DNA of 64,000 nt from Photorhabdus asymbiotica (GTDB taxonomy: Bacteria; Pseudomonadota; Gammaproteobacteria; Enterobacterales; Enterobacteriaceae). Location of the stretch: contig NZ_RBLJ01000001.1 of assembly GCF_003634575.1 (NCBI RefSeq), forward strand, positions 682,001 through 746,000. The letters are read 5' to 3'. The notes below the pieces were generated by a model that was not told the origin of the DNA, did not search any database, and was given only the letters and a program-made list of their open reading frames with translations. This document shows, piece after piece, positions 27,938-38,317 of the stretch. A program made the position numbers and the translations under genes. How positions within the stretch are numbered: the first letter of the stretch is position 1; the number at the start of each line of letters is the position of its first letter.

Positions 27938-28639
27938 TTAAGGAACAGTAATACTGGCAACTTCTTGCTCAGTTAACGGTCGGTATTCCCCAGGTTCTAG
28001 AGCAGGATCTAAGATAATTTCACCAATTCGTTCACGATGAAGTTCTATCACCCGGTTTCCTACTGCTGCAAACATACGTTTTACCTGATGATAACGCCCT
28101 TCACTGATCGTCAGGCGGGTTACTTGCGGTTCCAGCATTTCCAGTTGGGCAGGTTTTGTCAGTGTTTTCTCACCATGAAGTTGAACACCTGCAAGAAATT
28201 TATCTGCCGTCTCTGCTGCAACCGGACATTCAAGCGTTACTAGATAGGTTTTTTTACAATGATGTTTGGGGGAAGTAATACGATGAGACCATTGACCATC
28301 ATCAGTCAACAAGACCAGACCTGTGGTATCCATATCCAGCCTACCAGCAGTGTGTAATTTATGTGCTGCCGGCTCATCAATAAAATAGAGGACCGTTGGG
28401 TTCACAGGATCATCCGTGGAACAGACATACCCTGATGGTTTATTCAGCATAAAATAACGGGGTCCTTGCTGCTGTTCCAGCAATGAACCATCAAACATGA
28501 TTTGTTGTTCTGGAGTTATTTTATAAGCTCCGGTTTTTATAATCTCATCATCAACAGTAATACGCCCCGCGCGTAACTCACGCCCCACTTCATTCCGGCT
28601 GATACCAAGCTGTTGTGACAGAAATTTATCCAATCGCAT
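27938..28639 (-). CDS. rsuA: 16S rRNA pseudouridine(516) synthase
   Basis: 233-residue RsuA-family enzyme: an N-terminal S4 domain ('[20 protein letters not shown]', then 'GRITVDDEI') and the catalytic domain with '[18 protein letters not shown]', where the first Asp is the nucleophile, and '[16 protein letters not shown]'. It converts U516 of 16S rRNA to pseudouridine. The start was set at ATG 28639 to match E. coli; a GTG four codons upstream is the alternative. Gene order bcr-rsuA with divergent radD is as in E. coli. Confidence 0.96.
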   Translation of the reverse strand: MRLDKFLSQQLGISRNEVGRELRAGRITVDDEIIKTGAYKITPEQQIMFDGSLLEQQQGPRYFMLNKPSGYVCSTDDPVNPTVLYFIDEPAAHKLHTAGRLDMDTTGLVLLTDDGQWSHRITSPKHHCKKTYLVTLECPVAAETADKFLAGVQLHGEKTLTKPAQLEMLEPQVTRLTISEGRYHQVKRMFAAVGNRVIELHRERIGEIILDPALEPGEYRPLTEQEVASITVP

Positions 28640-28727
28640 GGATGAAGACACCTGTATTAAATTAATTCAAAAATAAATATGACTCTACTATCTTGGCACC
28701 ACAACGCAGAGCCACCAAAAAAGAAGA

Positions 28728-28854
28728 TATACCTGTTATCTTTCAAGTTGCCTCTTTGTTGGCTGCACTCACGCACCCCAGTCACATAGTTATCTATGCT
28801 CCTGGGGATGCGTTCACTTGCCGCCGCGCTGTAACTCGAAATCTATTGGGTATA
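28728..28854. repeat. ERIC element 5 (full length, 127 bp)
   Basis: Complete ERIC between divergent rsuA and radD, of the ATCTATTGGGTATA-ended subtype. Confidence 0.95.
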
Positions 28855-29039
28855 AAAGTAAATTTAAATCATTTTCATACTAATCATAACTATGTTTACT
28901 ATAAACAACAATTATCTATTTGTTATAACTGATTATCGTTTCAATCAATTAGATAATTATCTTACCTCACATCTATCCACAGTAAACTGATCGGAAAAAT
29001 GTTACCCTCTTAGGCGTGTTTTTCTGTTACAGAGCAAAT

Positions 29040-30797
29040 ATGACTTTTACTTTACGTCCTTACCAGCAAGAAGCTGTGGATGCGACTATCAATCACTTCC
29101 GGCATCATCATGAACCCGCGGTCATAGTGCTACCAACCGGAGCAGGTAAAAGCCTGGTTATTGCTGAACTGGCAAAATTGGCCCGTGGGAGAGTATTAGT
29201 ACTGGCTCATGTCAAAGAGTTGGTCGCACAGAACCACAGCAAATATTGCGCTTATGGATTACAAGCAGATATTTTTTCCGCCGGATTACAACAGAAGCAA
29301 AGCTCAGGAAAAGTCGTATTTGGCGGCGTGCAATCTGTCGCCCGCAATCTTGAACATTTCAATAATCAATTCTCCTTACTGATAATCGATGAATGCCATC
29401 GTATCAGTGATGATGAAAACAGTCAGTACCAGCAAATTATTTACCACCTTCGACAACATAATCCACAACTACGTATTCTTGGATTAACCGCAACACCTTA
29501 CAGACTGGCTATTGGCTGGATATATCAATATCACTATCGCGGCATGATCCGTGGTGATGAAAATAGTTTTTTCCGTGATTGCATATACGAATTACCCCTA
29601 CGTTATATGATTAAACATGGTTTCCTGGTGCCTCCACAACGACTGGATATGCCAGTGATGCAATATGATTTCAGTCAGATCCGCGCTAGTCAGCAAGGTA
29701 TTTTTAATGAAACTGATTTAAATCGCGAAATCAAACGACAAAAACGCATCACACCTCATATTATCAGACAAGTCATTGAATATTCGGCTGACCGTAAAGG
29801 GATTATGCTTTTTGCTGCAACTGTCGAACATGCCAAAGAGATTTTTCAATTACTCCCTTCCGGACAAGCTGCCTTAGTCAGTGCCGATACATTAACCGCC
29901 GATCGTGATCTATTTATCGAAGCCTTTAAAGCTCAACAATTGCGTTACATGGTTAACGTTGCCGTATTGACCACCGGATTTGATGCACCTCATGTCGATT
30001 TGATAGCAATTCTACGTCCTACTGAATCCGTCAGCCTGTATCAACAGATTATTGGCCGAGGTCTGAGATTATTCCCAGGCAAAAAAGATTGCCTTATTCT
30101 CGATTATGCAGGGAATCCCCACGATCTCTACACACCGGAAGTCGGTAACCATAAACCAGATAAACAGAGCCAGCCAGTTCAGGTATTCTGCCCTATCTGC
30201 AACTTTGCCAATATGTTCTGGGGAAAATGCGCCTCCGACGGTGAAATTATTGAGCATTTTGGACGCCGTTGTCAGGGCTGGGAAGAAGATCAACACGGCA
30301 AACGCCACCAATGCAACTTCCGTTTTCGCTTTAAACTATGTCCCCATTGTGGCGCTGAAAATGATATTGCGGCACGGCGTTGTCATAGTTGCCAAGAGGT
30401 ACTGGTTGATCCTGACGATATGCTGAAAGCAGCATTGAAACTCAAAGATGCGCTGGTACTACGTTGTGGTGGTATGCAACTTACCCCAGGAACTGATAGT
30501 AAAGGAGAATGGCTAAAAATCACCTACTATGATGAAGATGGCGCTGACGTTTCCGAACGCTTTCGACTGACAACCCCAGCCCAACGGCTGGCCTTTCAAC
30601 ATCAATTTCTCCGCTATCATCAACGTGCTCCCGCTGTACCTTTTAACTGGAAAACAGCCTCAGACATTGTTCAGAAACAGCCTTTACTACACCATCCAGA
30701 CTTCGTTATCGCCCGTAAAAAAGGCCAATTCTGGCAGATCCGGGAAAAGATCTTTGACTATCAAGGACGTTTCCGACGAGCAGATCAATTATATTAA
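29040..30797 (+). CDS. radD: RadD (YejH), SF2 DNA-repair ATPase
   Basis: 585-residue superfamily 2 helicase-like protein. Walker A 'PTGAGKS' is at residues 32-38, the DECH box at 117-120, motif III 'GLTATPYR', and motifs V-VI '[14 protein letters not shown]' and '[11 protein letters not shown]'. A C-terminal region carries two Cys clusters ('CPICNFAN', 'CPHCGAEN', 'RRCHSC') that should bind zinc. It matches E. coli YejH/RadD, which interacts with SSB and stimulates RecA strand exchange. Start ATG 29040 gives the family N-terminus. Confidence 0.95.
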   Translation: MTFTLRPYQQEAVDATINHFRHHHEPAVIVLPTGAGKSLVIAELAKLARGRVLVLAHVKELVAQNHSKYCAYGLQADIFSAGLQQKQSSGKVVFGGVQSVARNLEHFNNQFSLLIIDECHRISDDENSQYQQIIYHLRQHNPQLRILGLTATPYRLAIGWIYQYHYRGMIRGDENSFFRDCIYELPLRYMIKHGFLVPPQRLDMPVMQYDFSQIRASQQGIFNETDLNREIKRQKRITPHIIRQVIEYSADRKGIMLFAATVEHAKEIFQLLPSGQAALVSADTLTADRDLFIEAFKAQQLRYMVNVAVLTTGFDAPHVDLIAILRPTESVSLYQQIIGRGLRLFPGKKDCLILDYAGNPHDLYTPEVGNHKPDKQSQPVQVFCPICNFANMFWGKCASDGEIIEHFGRRCQGWEEDQHGKRHQCNFRFRFKLCPHCGAENDIAARRCHSCQEVLVDPDDMLKAALKLKDALVLRCGGMQLTPGTDSKGEWLKITYYDEDGADVSERFRLTTPAQRLAFQHQFLRYHQRAPAVPFNWKTASDIVQKQPLLHHPDFVIARKKGQFWQIREKIFDYQGRFRRADQLY

Positions 30798-30888
30798 TAT
30801 GTCCAAATGGACGTATTCCATTTGCTGTAACTACCATTTTTCGCTAGAATGCCGCCCGTTTAACACTACGTTAAGCCAAATCTCGAAC

Positions 30889-30914
30889 CTGCTGCTGGGT
30901 CGCCTGTAGCAGGA
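30889..30914 (+). promoter_or_regulatory. rplY leader hairpin (possible L25 autoregulation site)
   Basis: CCTGCT pairs with AGCAGG around a 14-nt loop in the 150-bp gap before rplY. L25 binds 5S rRNA and controls its own mRNA in E. coli through the 5' leader. That this hairpin is the binding site is inference. Confidence 0.4.
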
Positions 30915-30953
30915 TTTATTTTCTTATTTTATTATGTGAGAAAGAGAAAAATA

Positions 30954-31238
30954 ATGTTTACTATTAATGCAGAAGTACGTAAAGAGCAGGGTAAGGGTGC
31001 GAGCCGCCGCCTGCGCAGAGCTAACAAGTTCCCAGCTATCGTATATGGTGGCAAACAAGAACCTGTTTCTATTGAACTGGATCACGACCAAGTTATCAAT
31101 ATGGAACACAAAGCAGAATTTTATAGCGAAATTCTGACTCTGGTTATTGATGGTAAAGAAACTAAAGTTAAAGTGCAGGCTGTACAGCGCCATCCATTTA
31201 AGCCAAAACTGGCGCACATTGACTTCCTGCGTGCTTAA
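30954..31238 (+). CDS. rplY: 50S ribosomal protein L25
   Basis: 94 residues, exactly the length of the short E. coli form. Blocks '[19 protein letters not shown]', 'FPAIVYGG' and '[18 protein letters not shown]' are diagnostic. It binds 5S rRNA in the large subunit. ATG 30954 is the true start; six further codons upstream lack support. It converges with yejK over a shared terminator. Confidence 0.97.
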   Translation: MFTINAEVRKEQGKGASRRLRRANKFPAIVYGGKQEPVSIELDHDQVINMEHKAEFYSEILTLVIDGKETKVKVQAVQRHPFKPKLAHIDFLRA

Positions 31239-31271
31239 TTAGCCACAGTCGAGCTTTTCGGGACGCCGAGT

Positions 31272-31300
31272 AAATAACGCCGCATTTGCGGCGTTATTTA
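31272..31300. terminator. Bidirectional terminator between rplY and yejK
   Basis: A perfect stem of 12 or more bp (AATAACGCCGCA and its complement) with a minimal loop, flanked by A/T runs on both sides and placed between the convergent stop codons. Confidence 0.9.
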
Positions 31301-31309
31301 TTTCTAATA

Positions 31310-32314
31310 TCAGTGTCCCCCACTACGACGCTGTAATTGATCACGTAAATTAGGTGGAGTCCCTTTAATTGTTAAAGTATCCGTTACCGGGTCCCAAAAA
31401 ATTCTTTCACCAAATAGCATAGCATCAAAATTAATTGTCAATCCGCCACCACTGCCGGCAAATTTAGTCAACTGACGTAATGTACTACGATCTGCCGGGA
31501 AACTCTCTTCCAGTTCATATCCCTGTTCTTGAGAAAATTGTTGGAAACTCTGTTCGCCAACTGTAGGTAATTCCTGGGATAATTCCTTGATCTCAATTTC
31601 TTCTCCCGCCTGCAACTGCTCATTGCAATAACTGTATACCTGCTGGCGATATGCCTGACGCTCATTTTTATCCAGCTGTCCAGATTCACAATAATCATCA
31701 ACTGCCTGTAATAAGCCTTTATTTTGTACCTTAGCATTCATACCTTCACTGGCAGCAAGAAAGTCCATAAAAAAATCTGAAACTTTGCGCCCTACTCGCC
31801 CCTTCAGGAATGTTAAATAACGGCTTGATTCAGGATTGGTTTCCCACTCAGTCAAATCTACACGTGCAACAATATCAGCATGAGGAATATCTAGATAATG
31901 AGTGGTATTCAAATCTAAATTATCGTTAACCGACATACTGTTACAGCTATTAAGCACAGCAATCAATAAATACTCTACCGCCAAATAGCGATACTGACAA
32001 AATAAGACCGTCCCACCCTCAGCAAACGGATATTTAGCCAGTTCATCCCTCAAACGTGCGGTTGCTGCACGACTGAATCCAAGAAAATCTTCATCACCCT
32101 TGCGCTGATGTCTGAGAGCTTCTGCTAATTCACTCTCTTCATTAAATAAGCCATAAGCTTTGCTTTTTGCGCTGTATACACGGTGTAATTCAGCCATCAT
32201 ATCTTCCACCACTTGATCGGTGGCGAGCAAAGAATCACGCAGCACAACATCTAACGTCTGTTCATCACGCTTGATTAGTTGATGCAAAGCAATCTGGTCT
32301 ATTTGCAGACTCAT
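31310..32314 (-). CDS. yejK: Nucleoid-associated protein YejK (NdpA)
   Basis: 334 residues against 335 in E. coli, with matching segments at both ends: '[20 protein letters not shown]', '[20 protein letters not shown]', '[20 protein letters not shown]' and '[20 protein letters not shown]'. It is a nucleoid-bound DNA-binding protein, and in E. coli interacts with topoisomerase IV and gyrase. ATG 32314 gives MSLQID as in the family; an ATG three codons earlier is possible. It diverges from yejL. Confidence 0.95.
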   Translation of the reverse strand: MSLQIDQIALHQLIKRDEQTLDVVLRDSLLATDQVVEDMMAELHRVYSAKSKAYGLFNEESELAEALRHQRKGDEDFLGFSRAATARLRDELAKYPFAEGGTVLFCQYRYLAVEYLLIAVLNSCNSMSVNDNLDLNTTHYLDIPHADIVARVDLTEWETNPESSRYLTFLKGRVGRKVSDFFMDFLAASEGMNAKVQNKGLLQAVDDYCESGQLDKNERQAYRQQVYSYCNEQLQAGEEIEIKELSQELPTVGEQSFQQFSQEQGYELEESFPADRSTLRQLTKFAGSGGGLTINFDAMLFGERIFWDPVTDTLTIKGTPPNLRDQLQRRSGGH

Positions 32315-32586
32315 TCTTTCCACTCCTTACTCTGCTTACTTCATTCGCTTTTAACGGCGTATTCAAACACTGATAACAAGCTGCTGCAATAAAAAAACTG
32401 GGGAAAAATCGCGTTTCACCCTGTATTATCCGCTACTATTTACCGACAACGACCCAAAAATGGCTAAAGGCGTCCTAATTATTGCAACATAATATTAACT
32501 ATGAATTAATTTGCTATAAAAGGGCAGAAAATCACTCACCTATACGGTAAGATAGTGTGCTTTGTTAGTTCAGGAAGTTTAAATTT

Positions 32587-32814
32587 ATGCCACAGTCATC
32601 TCGTTACAGTGACGAACACGTCGAACGTTTATTAACAGAATTAGTCAGTGTTCTGGAAAAAAACCATACGCCGACAGACCTTTCTCTGATGGTACTGGGC
32701 AATATGGTAACAAATTTAATCAATACGAGTGTGTCCCCTGCACAACGCAGACATATAGCCGACTCGTTTGCACACGCGCTTAAAGCTTCAGTAAACGAAG
32801 ATAAAGCCCATTAA
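32587..32814 (+). CDS. yejL: YejL (UPF0352) protein of unknown function
   Basis: 75 residues, the same length as E. coli YejL, with '[16 protein letters not shown]', '[19 protein letters not shown]' and '[18 protein letters not shown]'. A small all-helical family of unknown role. It lies 32 bp upstream of yejM and they probably form an operon, as in E. coli. Confidence 0.94.
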   Translation: MPQSSRYSDEHVERLLTELVSVLEKNHTPTDLSLMVLGNMVTNLINTSVSPAQRRHIADSFAHALKASVNEDKAH

Positions 32815-32846
32815 TTTTAACTAAAGACCAAAACGTAAACAAAATT

Positions 32847-34586
32847 ATGGTGACTAGCCGTCAGCGTTATCGAGAAAAAGTTTCCCAGATGATTAGCTGG
32901 GGGCATTGGTTTGCCTTGTTTAATATCCTGCTCAGCCTTGGATTAGGCAGCCGTTACCTATTTATTTCTGACTGGCCGGGCTCACTGTTCGGCCGAGTCT
33001 ATGCTTTGATTAGTTGGCTTGGGCACTTTAGTTTTATTGTTTTCGCTGCTTATCTGCTCATTCTGTTTCCGCTGACATTTATTGTCATGTCACAGCGCCT
33101 GCTAAGATTTCTTTCGGCTATTTTCGCCACAGCTGGGTTGACACTGTTGATATTCGACAGCGCGGTGTACAACCGTTTCCACCTTCACCTTACACCTTTA
33201 GTTTGGGATCTGGTGATCAATCCAGATCAGGGGGAATTGGCACGGGAATGGCAACTGATGTTTATCTGTATCCCAGTCATTTTTTTGATACAGATGTTAT
33301 TTGGCACCTGGAGTTGGCAGAAACTACGTAGCCTGAATCGGCAACGGTTTGGTAAGCCATTGGCGGCAGTTTTCATATCTGCCTTTTTAGCTTCCCATCT
33401 AATGTATATCTGGTCTGACGCTAATTTTTACCGCCCAATAACCATGCAACGCTCTAACCTACCGCTCTCTTATCCAATGACAGCGCGTAAATTTCTTGAA
33501 AAACATGGCCTGCTGGATCAAAAAGAATATCAGCGCCGCCTTATGCAACAGGGTGATCCTGCTGCTTTATCTGTTGAATATCCACTGAATAAGCTGACTT
33601 ATCAGGATCAAGGAAGCGGATACAACCTATTAATACTCGTTGTTGACGGGCTGGATAATAAAGATATCACCGAGAATATGCCCGCTCTTTCTCGTTTTAA
33701 AGAAACCAGCATCCAGTTCAATCAACATTTCAGTACTGGTATTCAAAATGATACCGCCCTGTTCGGATTATTCTACGGTATTTCTTCCGGCTATCTGGAT
33801 GGAATACTTGCTGGGCGTAAATCATCAGCGCTGCTCAATGCACTGACTCATCAAGGGTATCAATTTGGGTTATTCTCTTCAGAAGGGTTTAAAACTCCGC
33901 TTTATCGTCAAGCATTGCTTTCCGACTATTCATTACCTATTGGTGTCAACCAAAGCAACCAACTCACGGTAGAACAGTGGCAACAATGGCTGAATTTACC
34001 CAATACCGGCAGCCCATGGTTTTCTTTACTGAAGATGAATGGATTGGATAAAGCTGCTGAGACAGCTGACAAATCAACGCTGGATAACCAAATTCACGCT
34101 GTATTAGAAACACTGAAAAGCAAAAACGCTCTGAATAACACGGTAATTATCATTACCGCTGACCATAGCGAAATCACAGCTACCCATCCACATAAGTGGA
34201 TAAATAATGACAGATTCAATCGTGTTCAAATGCATGTTCCTTTGCTTATTCACTGGCCAGACACACCACCACAAACAATCGATAAACTGACTGGCCATCA
34301 GGATATCATGACAACATTAATGCAACGCCTATTGCATGTCAGCAATTCTCCTGATGACTATTCTCAGGGTGAAGACCTGTTTGCAGCACAACGTAATAAT
34401 CCATGGATTATTACTGGCGATAATGGTTCTCTAATCATTATCACCAATGAAAACACCCTGTTTCTGGATAAAAACGGAAACTATTACCTGTATGACCTCG
34501 AAGGCAACGAAGTCAAAGATGCTAAACCCAATCTGGCACAGCTGTTACAGATACTAACAGAGGTTAAACATTTTATAGCTAATTAA
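32847..34586 (+). CDS. lapC: LapC/PbgA (YejM), lipopolysaccharide-level sensor
   Basis: 579-residue inner-membrane protein with five N-terminal transmembrane helices (within residues 15-190) and a large periplasmic sulfatase-like domain from about 240 ('NLLILVVDGLDNKD', 'SEGFKTPLYRQALL', 'ITADHSEI'). It matches E. coli YejM/PbgA/LapC, which binds periplasmic-leaflet LPS and relays LPS status to LapB-FtsH and thus to LpxC turnover. It is the last gene of the conserved yej block, 75 bp before tRNA-Pro, as in E. coli. Confidence 0.96.
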   Translation: MVTSRQRYREKVSQMISWGHWFALFNILLSLGLGSRYLFISDWPGSLFGRVYALISWLGHFSFIVFAAYLLILFPLTFIVMSQRLLRFLSAIFATAGLTLLIFDSAVYNRFHLHLTPLVWDLVINPDQGELAREWQLMFICIPVIFLIQMLFGTWSWQKLRSLNRQRFGKPLAAVFISAFLASHLMYIWSDANFYRPITMQRSNLPLSYPMTARKFLEKHGLLDQKEYQRRLMQQGDPAALSVEYPLNKLTYQDQGSGYNLLILVVDGLDNKDITENMPALSRFKETSIQFNQHFSTGIQNDTALFGLFYGISSGYLDGILAGRKSSALLNALTHQGYQFGLFSSEGFKTPLYRQALLSDYSLPIGVNQSNQLTVEQWQQWLNLPNTGSPWFSLLKMNGLDKAAETADKSTLDNQIHAVLETLKSKNALNNTVIIITADHSEITATHPHKWINNDRFNRVQMHVPLLIHWPDTPPQTIDKLTGHQDIMTTLMQRLLHVSNSPDDYSQGEDLFAAQRNNPWIITGDNGSLIIITNENTLFLDKNGNYYLYDLEGNEVKDAKPNLAQLLQILTEVKHFIAN

Positions 34587-34661
34587 ATGCTTAAAAATCA
34601 ATCGGTCACGAAATTCAATACTTGCTTTTAGAGAAAAAATCAGTACTATAATACAAATTAT

Positions 34662-34738
34662 CGGCATGTAGCGCAGCTTGGTAGCGCACCGTCATGGGGT
34701 GTCGGGGGTCGGAGGTTCAAATCCTCTCATGCCGACCA
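34662..34738 (+). tRNA. proL: tRNA-Pro (anticodon GGG), including encoded CCA
   Basis: The 77-nt sequence folds as a cloverleaf: acceptor CGGCATG/CATGCCG, D-arm GCGC...GCGC, anticodon loop ATGGGGT with GGG at the anticodon positions, T-loop GGTTCAAATCC, 3' ACCA. It is nearly identical to E. coli proL and sits at the same place after yejM. A strong terminator follows. A TATAAT at 34647-34652 is a likely -10. Its 3' half is repeated in degenerate form downstream, so it appears to be the island's insertion site. Confidence 0.97.
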
Positions 34739-34749
34739 AATTTCCCTAG

Positions 34750-34779
34750 AAAAACCAACCTGTTAAGGTTGGTTTTTTT
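34750..34779 (+). terminator. Terminator of tRNA-Pro
   Basis: AAAACCAACC pairs with GGTTGGTTTT around TGTTAA and ends in seven T. Related copies recur within the tail-fibre array. Confidence 0.93.
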
Positions 34780-34909
34780 ATGTCTAGAATTTGCGCGGGG
34801 TAAAATAGGGGTAAAACTACGACAAATTGTCCCTCAAAATCTCCCTTTCTTTAGCGCATAAAATTACCCTTTTCTCCTTGCTATCCTATCCATTACCTTA
34901 TATAAATTA

Positions 34910-34925
34910 CTGTATAAGAACACAG
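34910..34925. promoter_or_regulatory. LexA (SOS) box
   Basis: CTGTATAAGAACACAG satisfies CTGT-N8-ACAG with AT-rich surroundings (preceded by TA), 16 bp before the ATG at 34942. This position suits repression by LexA and induction by DNA damage. Confidence 0.75.
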
Positions 34926-34941
34926 TTAAATAGGTAATACC

Positions 34942-35190
34942 ATGATTAAACTCGAAATAAATAATGCTGAATATATTGCTCAGTCAGAAGAGGCTCGTTT
35001 ATCTGCAGATAACCCTTATGGCTATCTGTTTATGGATATTATCTTTTCAGATCCAAAGTTTGATGAGAATGCGTTTGAAATGAAGGATGTTAGACGGGAA
35101 CCAATGAGGACGTATATGACTGAGGATGCAGCTAAAGAGTTACTAAAGCAGTTCAGTGAACATTACAATCGTAGGAATACGTGCATATAA
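34942..35190 (+). CDS. Unknown 82-aa protein, probably SOS-regulated
   Basis: I do not recognise the family. The protein is acidic, soluble and without signal peptide or membrane segments; it starts MIKLEINNAEYIAQ and ends in a helical 'EDAAKELLKQFSEHY'. ATG 34942 is preceded by AGG at suitable spacing. The LexA box directly upstream implies damage-inducible expression. It is the first gene of the island after tRNA-Pro, where phage-derived regulators are often found, but it does not look like DinI, an Ogr-type activator or a repressor. A real gene seems likely from the promoter architecture. Confidence 0.65.
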   Translation: MIKLEINNAEYIAQSEEARLSADNPYGYLFMDIIFSDPKFDENAFEMKDVRREPMRTYMTEDAAKELLKQFSEHYNRRNTCI

Positions 35191-35273
35191 CATTATTGTA
35201 TCATTACATCCATTGCTATCACTACTATATTAAAATAAAATAAATATATTAATAATATAAATGGAAAAATATC

Positions 35274-36059
35274 ATGAATAATTTTGTTATAAGTTTATCC
35301 CAAAACAACGAAAAACGTAGAAATCACATCGTAGAACAGTTTTCAAAAAAATCAATACCTTTTGAATTTTTCGATGCTATTGATAAAACAAAAATACATA
35401 TTGCCAATGATTTGGGGGTTTCTTTTGATAACCCTAATCTTTCATTAGGTGAAAAAGGATGTATATTAAGCCATGTAATGTTGTGGAAAAAAGTAATTGA
35501 TGAAAACTTACCAATGGCAACTATTTTTGAAGATGATATATATCTTTCAAAAGAAGCTGAAAATTACTTAAAAAATTATGACTGGATTAATCCTGACTGG
35601 CACGTTATTAAAATTGAGCGTGCTGATGAAAAAGTAAAAACAGCAATATCACCAGTTAAAACATTTAATAAGCATGAAGGAATATTCAAGTTAAGAGGGG
35701 AACACCTCGGTGCAGGAGGATATATAATCACTAATAAAGGTGCAAAATATCTGTTTGAAAAAATAACATCATCACCATTTAAAGATCCTATTGATTATGA
35801 AATCTTTAACAATTTCATCTATGATAAAAATTACTTTATTTGCCAATTCATTCCTGCTTTATGCATGCAAGACTACACCATAAATAAATGCCATGATAAA
35901 TTTCCAAGTTCACTAGAAAATGAACGTATTCATAAAGAAAAAATAATTACAAAAAATAGTAGCAATAAACTGATTAGAGAAATGTCTAGAGTAAAAAAAC
36001 AACTTATTAATCTTGTATTAAAAAAACAAAAAGAAAGGAAACTACCATTCAATATGTAA
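35274..36059 (+). CDS. Glycosyltransferase family 25 (LPS-type)
   Basis: 261-residue cytoplasmic glycosyltransferase: 'MNNFVISLSQNNEKRRNHI' opens the fold, 'FFDAIDK' and 'LSLGEKGCILSHVMLWKKVI' (seen as LGEKGCILSH) follow, and the metal-binding 'FEDDI' is at residues 85-89, with 'GAGGYIITNKGAKYLFEK' near the C-terminal part. GT25 members include LgtB/Lex2B-type beta-galactosyltransferases of LPS. The acceptor is unknown. The gene is very AT-rich and stands alone between the SOS gene and an insertion sequence, suggesting horizontal acquisition. It could alter the surface sugars that tail fibres recognise. Confidence 0.85.
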   Translation: MNNFVISLSQNNEKRRNHIVEQFSKKSIPFEFFDAIDKTKIHIANDLGVSFDNPNLSLGEKGCILSHVMLWKKVIDENLPMATIFEDDIYLSKEAENYLKNYDWINPDWHVIKIERADEKVKTAISPVKTFNKHEGIFKLRGEHLGAGGYIITNKGAKYLFEKITSSPFKDPIDYEIFNNFIYDKNYFICQFIPALCMQDYTINKCHDKFPSSLENERIHKEKIITKNSSNKLIREMSRVKKQLINLVLKKQKERKLPFNM

Positions 36060-36138
36060 TAACTTTATAGGCCTACATTAATAGGGCTATAACATCAAAT
36101 CAATATCCAATAGCTATATAACTAAAATTCAAAAGGCG

Positions 36139-37212
36139 GATTCGACTGATAAGTGCAATTTTTCAGAAAGGCGGTCAGTTGCTATAGTAAGCATCTTTCT
36201 CGCCAAAGGAAAATGCACTATGACCTATACACAACTGACCGAAACAGAAAGATACCCGATTTCCAGTTTAAAAAAAGCGGGTTTTTCACAGCGTTTCATT
36301 GCTGAGTCACTTGAGCGAAGTCCGTCGACCATCAGCAGAGAATTGAAGAGAAATCAGGAAGCCCTGACATACTGCCCAGAACAAGCTCATTTGAAGGGAT
36401 TGTCTCGTCGTCATTTTGCTAAAAAAGCCGTAAAAATAACGCCGGAAGTAAAAAAATGGATAAAACGGTTAATTTGGAAAGATTTAAGTCCTGAACAGGT
36501 GGCTGATTATTTGAAGCAACATAAAGGGATATTTTTGCATCATGAGACGATTTACAGGCTGATTTATCAAGATAAAATAGAAGGGGGTGATTTATGGCAA
36601 CATCTGCGAATTGCCCAAAAACCCTATCGTAAACGCTATGGTCGCTATGAAAAAAGAGGCAAAATTAAAAATCGGGTCAGCATTGATGATCGCCCGGAAT
36701 TTGTTGATAAAAAAGAACGTATTGGTGACTGGGAAGGTGATACGATAATGGGGAAAGAGAAAAAAGTGTCTTATTAACCCTGGTTGACCGTAAAACGCTG
36801 TATACAATTATTGTTAAACTGGATAGCAAGCGGGCATCAGAAGTGACGAAAGCGGCGGTGAAAGTATTATATCCGTTAAAACAAAGAGTTAAAACCATCA
36901 CCTTCGATAACGGTTTGGAGTTCGCAGATCATGAAACCATAAGTAAAAAATTAGAAACTGAAATTTATTTTGCCCATCCTTACTCGCCTTGGGAGAGAGG
37001 GATCAATGAGAATATCAATGGGTTAATCAGACAATACTTTCCAAAGGGAACTGATTTTAATAAAGTCTCTGATCAGGAAATAAACTTTGTGGTAAACCGA
37101 TTAAATCATCGTCCCCGAAAAACACGGGGTGGGAAAACCCCGAATGAATTATTTAAGGGTATACGAACATGTTTACTTCCAGATTAACGATGTTGCACTT
37201 ATTATGTGAATC
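36139..37212 (+). mobile_element. IS30-family-like insertion sequence, about 1.07 kb
   Basis: The ends are imperfect inverted repeats: left GATTCGACTGATAAGTGCAA, right (complement) GATTCACATAATAAGTGCAA. The transposase reading frame lies between them. No clear target duplication was seen. The right end abuts the remains of a tail-fibre gene whose C-terminal codons are gone. Confidence 0.8.
36220..37187 (+). pseudogene. IS30-like transposase, frameshifted
   Basis: Two ORFs, 36220-36777 and 36843-37187 (its frame open from about 36760), together give one IS30 transposase: N-terminal helix-turn-helix ('LTETERYPISSLKKAGFSQR', 'SPSTISRELKRN'), then the DDE domain with D in 'GDWEGDTIMGK', D in 'ITFDNGLEF' and E in 'ERGINENINGL', and C-terminal 'LNHRPRKTRGGKTPNEL'. 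The frame changes at AGAGAAAAAAGTG: one more A would restore it. A loss of one A is the simplest reading; -1 frameshifting on the A run cannot be excluded. Confidence 0.85.
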
Positions 37213-38109
37213 TACCTTACCTGTAATATTTTGCATCGTGTCTATTTGTGTCGATAATATAGAGCGATTCGTATCAACTCCACGACTACTATCCCAACCA
37301 CGGATAAACTCACCGCGCAAATCGGGTAATACGCCTGATGAATATGCTGCCACTAATTGCGGAAATTTCGACTTATCAAAGGCCGCACCGTTACATTGCA
37401 GCCATCCAGTTGGCGGTATGGCAGTTGGCCAGGGAATAGGAACACCTACAGGAATATTATTGACTGTATTAATCAAATCATTAACTTCTGCCTTGGTATA
37501 TGCACCTACATTACCAGCTGGGATATTAATATTTGCCGTACCATCAAAGGCAACTCCGGCAATCGTTCTGGCTGTAGCCAATTTGTTAGCTGCTATAACA
37601 GCGCCATCAGAAGGCAATGCCCCTACATCCACTGCACTCAGATTAATATCTGTACTTAATTCTTTCCCATTCACCTTCCGGGTATTAGGTACTCTATTAT
37701 TAAGATCTTCACGCAATGAATTTATTATTTCCTGAACCAGCTTTTGTGTAACCGCCAATGTGTCGCTATTACCAATCACATTTGTAAGCTGAACAACGCC
37801 TTTTTGGGTTAACGAGGCATCGGGAACTTTTGTTGTAGTTTTTTGTTCTAAAGCTCTATTTAATTGTGCGGTGAGTTTAGCTATATCCCCATCATCGAGA
37901 ACATCCTCGCCAGATTGTGTCGCAATAAAATCAGCCAAGACAGATGATATGGTTGATGATTGACGTAGTACCTTATTTAACACATGAGTGGTAACATTAT
38001 CTGGAGGAAATCCTGTTTTTAAACTTTGTTCTTCTTCATATCTTCCCTGACTCACCACATTAGCATTATTACCAATAGAAAAAGCCTTAAAATCATTCTT
38101 TGTACTCAT
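37213..38109 (-). pseudogene. Tail fibre A, C-terminus removed by the IS30-like element
   Basis: The frame runs on to 37153 but only about 298 codons are native. Order: shared docking domain (residues 1-90, starting MSTKNDFKAFSIGNNANVV), tail-fibre repeat ('SLTQKGVVQLTNVIGNSD'), a linker 'RKVNGKELSTDINLSAVDVG', and a collar domain ('PPTGWLQCNGAAFDKSKFPQ', 'LPDLRGEFIRGWD', 'ILSTQIDTMQNITGK'). The tip and the usual 'RPRNIAFNYIVRAA' end are missing; codons beyond come from the IS. Nearest relative in the array is fibre E, with the same 'ILSTQIDTMQNITG' segment. Confidence 0.85.
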
Positions 38110-38290
38110 ATATCTTCCTTAAATTAAATGATATTATAATCAATATATTGAATTATTGTAAAAATAATTTCTAATTCACACCAATCAAAGTCTAGTTCAG
38201 AAAAATAATAATGCGATGTTCTTATTGCTTATAAGGTTAATTGTTTTTGTATAATTAGCAGCAATAAATAGCTTAATATTTTAGAGTCAA
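38110..38290 (-). promoter_or_regulatory. Promoter and conserved upstream block of fibre A
   Basis: On the minus strand TTTACA (38162-38157), an 18-bp spacer and TATAAT (38138-38133) form a near-consensus promoter 23 bp before the ATG, with TTAAGGAAG as ribosome-binding site. Beyond -35, about 120 bp (containing CTAGACTTTGATTGGTGTGA on the minus strand) recurs before almost every fibre gene. Confidence 0.7.
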
Positions 38291-38317
38291 AAATATAACT
38301 CCAATTTTATATTTAGC

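Noticed and set aside
37169..37735. 188-codon plus-strand ORF opposite fibre A
   Set aside because: Shadow of the fibre reading frame; similar plus-strand shadows occur opposite other fibre genes.
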